Part shown: in pieces, positions 61,782-64,000 of the stretch
Position numbering within the stretch: the stretch's first letter is position 1
How the letters are laid out: every line of letters starts with the position of its first letter
Source of the DNA: Paramicrobacterium humi
Lineage (GTDB): Bacteria; Actinomycetota; Actinomycetes; Actinomycetales; Microbacteriaceae
Direction of reading: 5' to 3'
Assembly: GCF_900105715.1 (NCBI RefSeq)
Contig: NZ_FNRY01000001.1
Span: forward strand, 1,302,001-1,366,000
Length of the DNA: 64,000 bases
Notes under the pieces: model-generated
Told to the model about the DNA's origin: nothing
Seen by the model: only the letters and a program-made list of their open reading frames with translations
Databases searched by the model: none
Position numbers and translations under genes: made by a program

Positions 61782-63446
61782 TCACGGGGAAACGTCGGAG
61801 CTGGCCGTGAGCTCCTCGGGCGATCCATCGGAGTCGCTCGCGGGCTCGTGCTGTTGCTCGGCCGGGACCGTCCAGAAGAAGACGGTGGTCGAGGCGAGTG
61901 CGAGCAGCGCGAAGTAGACCAGGCCCGACAGGCCGAGTGCGTGGAGCCACGGCGCCGCGGGAATCGTGATCGCGGCGGCCACAGCAGTCGCGATGGCGAA
62001 GCTCATGCCGCGGCGGCGCCGGGCGGCATCCGTCGTCCATGTCCAGCGGGTGCTCGCGAGGGTGAGTGCGATCATGACGACGACATTCACCGACATGCCA
62101 ACCCACACGGGATGGATGCCGAGGAAGAACGCCGCCGGCGACCAGGCGCCGAGGTGGTACCAGAGCAGTCCGGAGCCGAAGCCCGCGACCATAGCCGGGA
62201 TGGCGGCCCGCCGTGTGGCGAGTGGCCAGAAGAATGCGGCGAGCACAGGAGCAAGCGTCGCACCGTTGCGCAACGTCCAGGCGAGAACGTTCCACCATGC
62301 GGCCTGCTCGGTGCGCAAGAAGGCGAACCCGATCATGAGCGCCGTGAGCACGACAAGCGACCAGCGCGTATACCGCACGAGGTCGGCTTCGCTCGCGCTC
62401 GGGCGAATCGCCCGGCCCACGTCTCGGCCGAGGCTCGTCGCGCCCGAGAACTGGCAGGGACCGGCCCAGCCGAGAGCGCACGCCCAGATGCCGAGGAAGA
62501 ACACTCCGGTGAGCGGCGCCGGCAGAACTTCGGCGATGTAGGTTGGCGTCGCGACGAGCGGCAGCGCAGCATTCGGCACGACGACCGCCGCTGCCGTGCC
62601 GAGCACGACGCCGAGAATGATGAGCGGCATGCCGAGCCCGGCGGCGAGGAACAGTCCCTTCTGCCCCTCTTCGGGAGTGCGGCACGACAAGCTCATCTGG
62701 AATGCAGCCTGCGCGAGCAGCACGTTGACGACGAACGTGCCGAACCATGCGGCGATGAGGGTGACGCCCGCGCTCGTCGGGTCGACCATCTCTGGCCTGC
62801 TCTGTGCAAGTTCGGCCAGGCCGGCGATGCCCGGGTTCACGAGGAACGCGATGACTCCGACGACGAGCATGGCCAGGAAGACGACGCAGTTCATCGTCTG
62901 CGTGAACGCGACGGCGCGCATCCCGCCCGCCCAGAGGAAGAACAGCAGGAGCACGGCCGTCACGCCGATCGCGGCGTAGATCGACAGGTCGGTGAACGCG
63001 TGCAGTGCCGACGCGAACGCGATCGCCGTCGCGACCGACCACATCGGGAACGTGAACGCCGTGATCGCGCCCGCGATGCCCTGCGCGAGACGGCCGAAGC
63101 GCTCCCCGATGATTCCCGTGACGGTCACGACGAGTCGTTCGCGAAGCGGCTTCACGAGCAGCAGGGCGATGAGGATAACCTGCACGCTCTCGGCGACGCC
63201 GTACCAGATTGCTGAGATGCCCGTTCGGTAGCTGAGTTCGAGGATCGAGATGAACGACGAGCCGGAGAACAGCCCGGTGATGCAGAACGCGACGGTCCAC
63301 TTGCTGAAGCTGCGACCGCCGACGAAGAAGCCGGCGCCACCCGCCCCGGAAAGCACGGCGCGCCGTTGCAGCATCCGGCCGACAATCACGAGCGCGGCCG
63401 TGTAGGCGAGAGCGAGCCCGATGGTCCAGAGGCCTGCTGCGGTCAT
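61782..63446 (-). CDS. Sodium:solute symporter family (SSS) transporter
   Basis: 554 aa from ATG 63446, which overlaps the OsmC stop (ATGA); the frame is open far upstream but only as a shadow of the OsmC gene. About 13-14 spans. SSS features: FFVGGRSFSKWTVAFCITGLFSGSSFI near the N-terminus, FAGSS-like small-residue segments, WAGGMRAVAFTQTMNCVVF, and GWAGPCQFSGATSLGRDVGRAI. It drives uptake of an unknown solute with Na+. The polar C-terminus (EQQHEPASDSDG) is non-conserved. Coupled translation with OsmC is unusual. Confidence 0.88.
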   Translation of the reverse strand: MTAAGLWTIGLALAYTAALVIVGRMLQRRAVLSGAGGAGFFVGGRSFSKWTVAFCITGLFSGSSFISILELSYRTGISAIWYGVAESVQVILIALLLVKPLRERLVVTVTGIIGERFGRLAQGIAGAITAFTFPMWSVATAIAFASALHAFTDLSIYAAIGVTAVLLLFFLWAGGMRAVAFTQTMNCVVFLAMLVVGVIAFLVNPGIAGLAELAQSRPEMVDPTSAGVTLIAAWFGTFVVNVLLAQAAFQMSLSCRTPEEGQKGLFLAAGLGMPLIILGVVLGTAAAVVVPNAALPLVATPTYIAEVLPAPLTGVFFLGIWACALGWAGPCQFSGATSLGRDVGRAIRPSASEADLVRYTRWSLVVLTALMIGFAFLRTEQAAWWNVLAWTLRNGATLAPVLAAFFWPLATRRAAIPAMVAGFGSGLLWYHLGAWSPAAFFLGIHPVWVGMSVNVVVMIALTLASTRWTWTTDAARRRRGMSFAIATAVAAAITIPAAPWLHALGLSGLVYFALLALASTTVFFWTVPAEQQHEPASDSDGSPEELTASSDVSP

Positions 63447-63952
63447 GAGGCGCCGTTCGTGCTCGGCTCGTAGCGCCAATCGATCGTGAGGGGGACACCA
63501 GCATCGCGGACGAGGTTGATGGCGGGGCATCGCTTCTCGCTCTGCCGCACGAGTTCGCCACGCTGCTCTGCCGTCGCATCGGTGCGGATCTCGATCGACA
63601 GAGCGTAGTCGGTGTAATGCGGCGACACGTCGGCGGTGCCGCGGAAGCCGCGCACATCCATGTGCGCATGCGAGGCGGTCTCGATGCCGTCGAGGTGAAT
63701 GTCGAGTTCGGCTGCGACGGTCTCGACGACGACGGTGATACAGCCGTTGAGGGCGCCCGCGATGAACTCCATCGGCGTCGGTGCCGAATTCGTGCCGCCG
63801 ACCGGTTCGGGCTCGTCGATATGGAACGAGAAATCCCGGATGCTGACATCGGTCGTCATGTGCCCACGCCACGACCCGCGAGCGCGAACCGACTTCAGCT
63901 GGGGAGCATCGGCCGTCACGGTGGAAGCAGGGGGCGTCGCGGAAGTGGTCAC
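63443..63952 (-). CDS. OsmC/Ohr-family protein
   Basis: 169 aa, start GTG 63952 without an obvious ribosome site. It has the two family cysteines: Cys71 in AGALNGCITVVVE and Cys142 in EKRCPAINLV, in the spacing used by thiol peroxidases that remove organic hydroperoxides. The ~20-residue N-terminal tail is low in conservation. It is first in a two-gene unit with the sodium symporter. A role in reducing an organic peroxide or modifying a transported thiol-reactive solute is inference. Confidence 0.87.
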   Translation of the reverse strand: MTTSATPPASTVTADAPQLKSVRARGSWRGHMTTDVSIRDFSFHIDEPEPVGGTNSAPTPMEFIAGALNGCITVVVETVAAELDIHLDGIETASHAHMDVRGFRGTADVSPHYTDYALSIEIRTDATAEQRGELVRQSEKRCPAINLVRDAGVPLTIDWRYEPSTNGAS

Positions 63953-64000
63953 GTGATGATCAAAGCGCGCTCGTTCGCGCTGCGCCAGCGCGAACGTAAC

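Noticed and set aside
63447-63872. Upstream extension of the symporter open frame (696 aa instead of 554 aa)
   Set aside because: The extra residues are Arg/His-rich shadow translation of the OsmC gene; ATG 63446 with the ATGA overlap gives a normal SSS N-terminus.
1-64000. CRISPR arrays, insertion sequences, tRNA/rRNA genes and replication origins
   Set aside because: No regularly spaced repeats, transposase signatures, terminal inverted repeats, tRNA cloverleaf sequences or DnaA-box clusters were recognised anywhere in the window.

Overview
The window is high-GC DNA with ATGA/GTGA-coupled operons, many GTG starts and CUT1-type sugar importers that lack their own ATPase gene. This suggests an actinobacterium, most likely Microbacteriaceae-like (inference from codon style and gene types; no rRNA or marker gene is present). 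The bulk is accessory carbohydrate and organic-acid catabolism arranged as regulator-plus-operon modules. A compact phage-defence island sits in the middle. No rRNA, tRNA, CRISPR array, transposase or integrase was recognised.

Layout. (1) 1-3,660: a small oxidoreductase/isomerase cluster (SAF-domain oxidoreductase, 3-hydroxyisobutyrate dehydrogenase-type enzyme, FCD-GntR regulator, SDR, TIM-barrel isomerase), possibly for C4 sugar acids. (2) 3,700-6,607: a scarred stretch with two pieces of a decayed Gfo/Idh/MocA gene in reversed order, a 5'-truncated Lrp/AsnC gene, and an intact AlbA_2/Schlafen-type regulator between the pieces. (3) 6,635-18,165: an AraC regulator divergent from a seven-gene operon (cellulase-like hydrolase, CUT1 importer, GH36 alpha-galactosidase, DUF5107-TPR protein, DUF4380 protein) for import and intracellular breakdown of a galactoside. 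(4) 18,226-29,849: a HutC-type repressor divergent from an RbsABC-type importer, an LsrF-like aldolase, a GlpD-type flavoenzyme, an FGGY kinase and an aldolase/SDR fusion. This reads as a complete route for a polyol or unusual sugar. (5) 30,260-42,458: the defence island, with a C5-cytosine methyltransferase, a ~990-aa unknown protein and a ~1,784-aa helicase/DUF1998 protein (Druantia-like). These converge on a second two-gene unit, a MazG-type pyrophosphohydrolase overlapping a GIY-YIG/DUF2075 nuclease-helicase. (6) 42,514-52,859: a CoA-thioester catabolic module with two CaiB-type CoA transferases, XRE-cupin regulator, MHS transporter, FAD oxidoreductase, enoyl-CoA hydratase, DapA-type lyase, atypical SDR, aldehyde dehydrogenase and a cytidine-deaminase-fold protein. 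(7) 52,999-53,797: a TacA/TacT (DUF1778/GNAT) toxin-antitoxin pair. (8) 53,801-61,331: a DeoR-regulated glycoside locus (GH4 glycosidase, amidohydrolase, CUT1 importer, PfkB kinase). (9) 61,341-63,952: a shortened DUF1622-like protein and a coupled OsmC / sodium-solute symporter pair.

Regulation is unusually readable. Operator-like palindromes or repeats lie beside almost every regulator gene, several of them inside a recognisable -35/-10 promoter.

The best candidates for undescribed biology are the Druantia-like variant that couples a cytosine methyltransferase to a DruH-like gene, the MazG + GIY-YIG/DUF2075 pair, the LsrF/GlpD/FGGY/aldolase-SDR pathway, and the two-CaiB CoA module.
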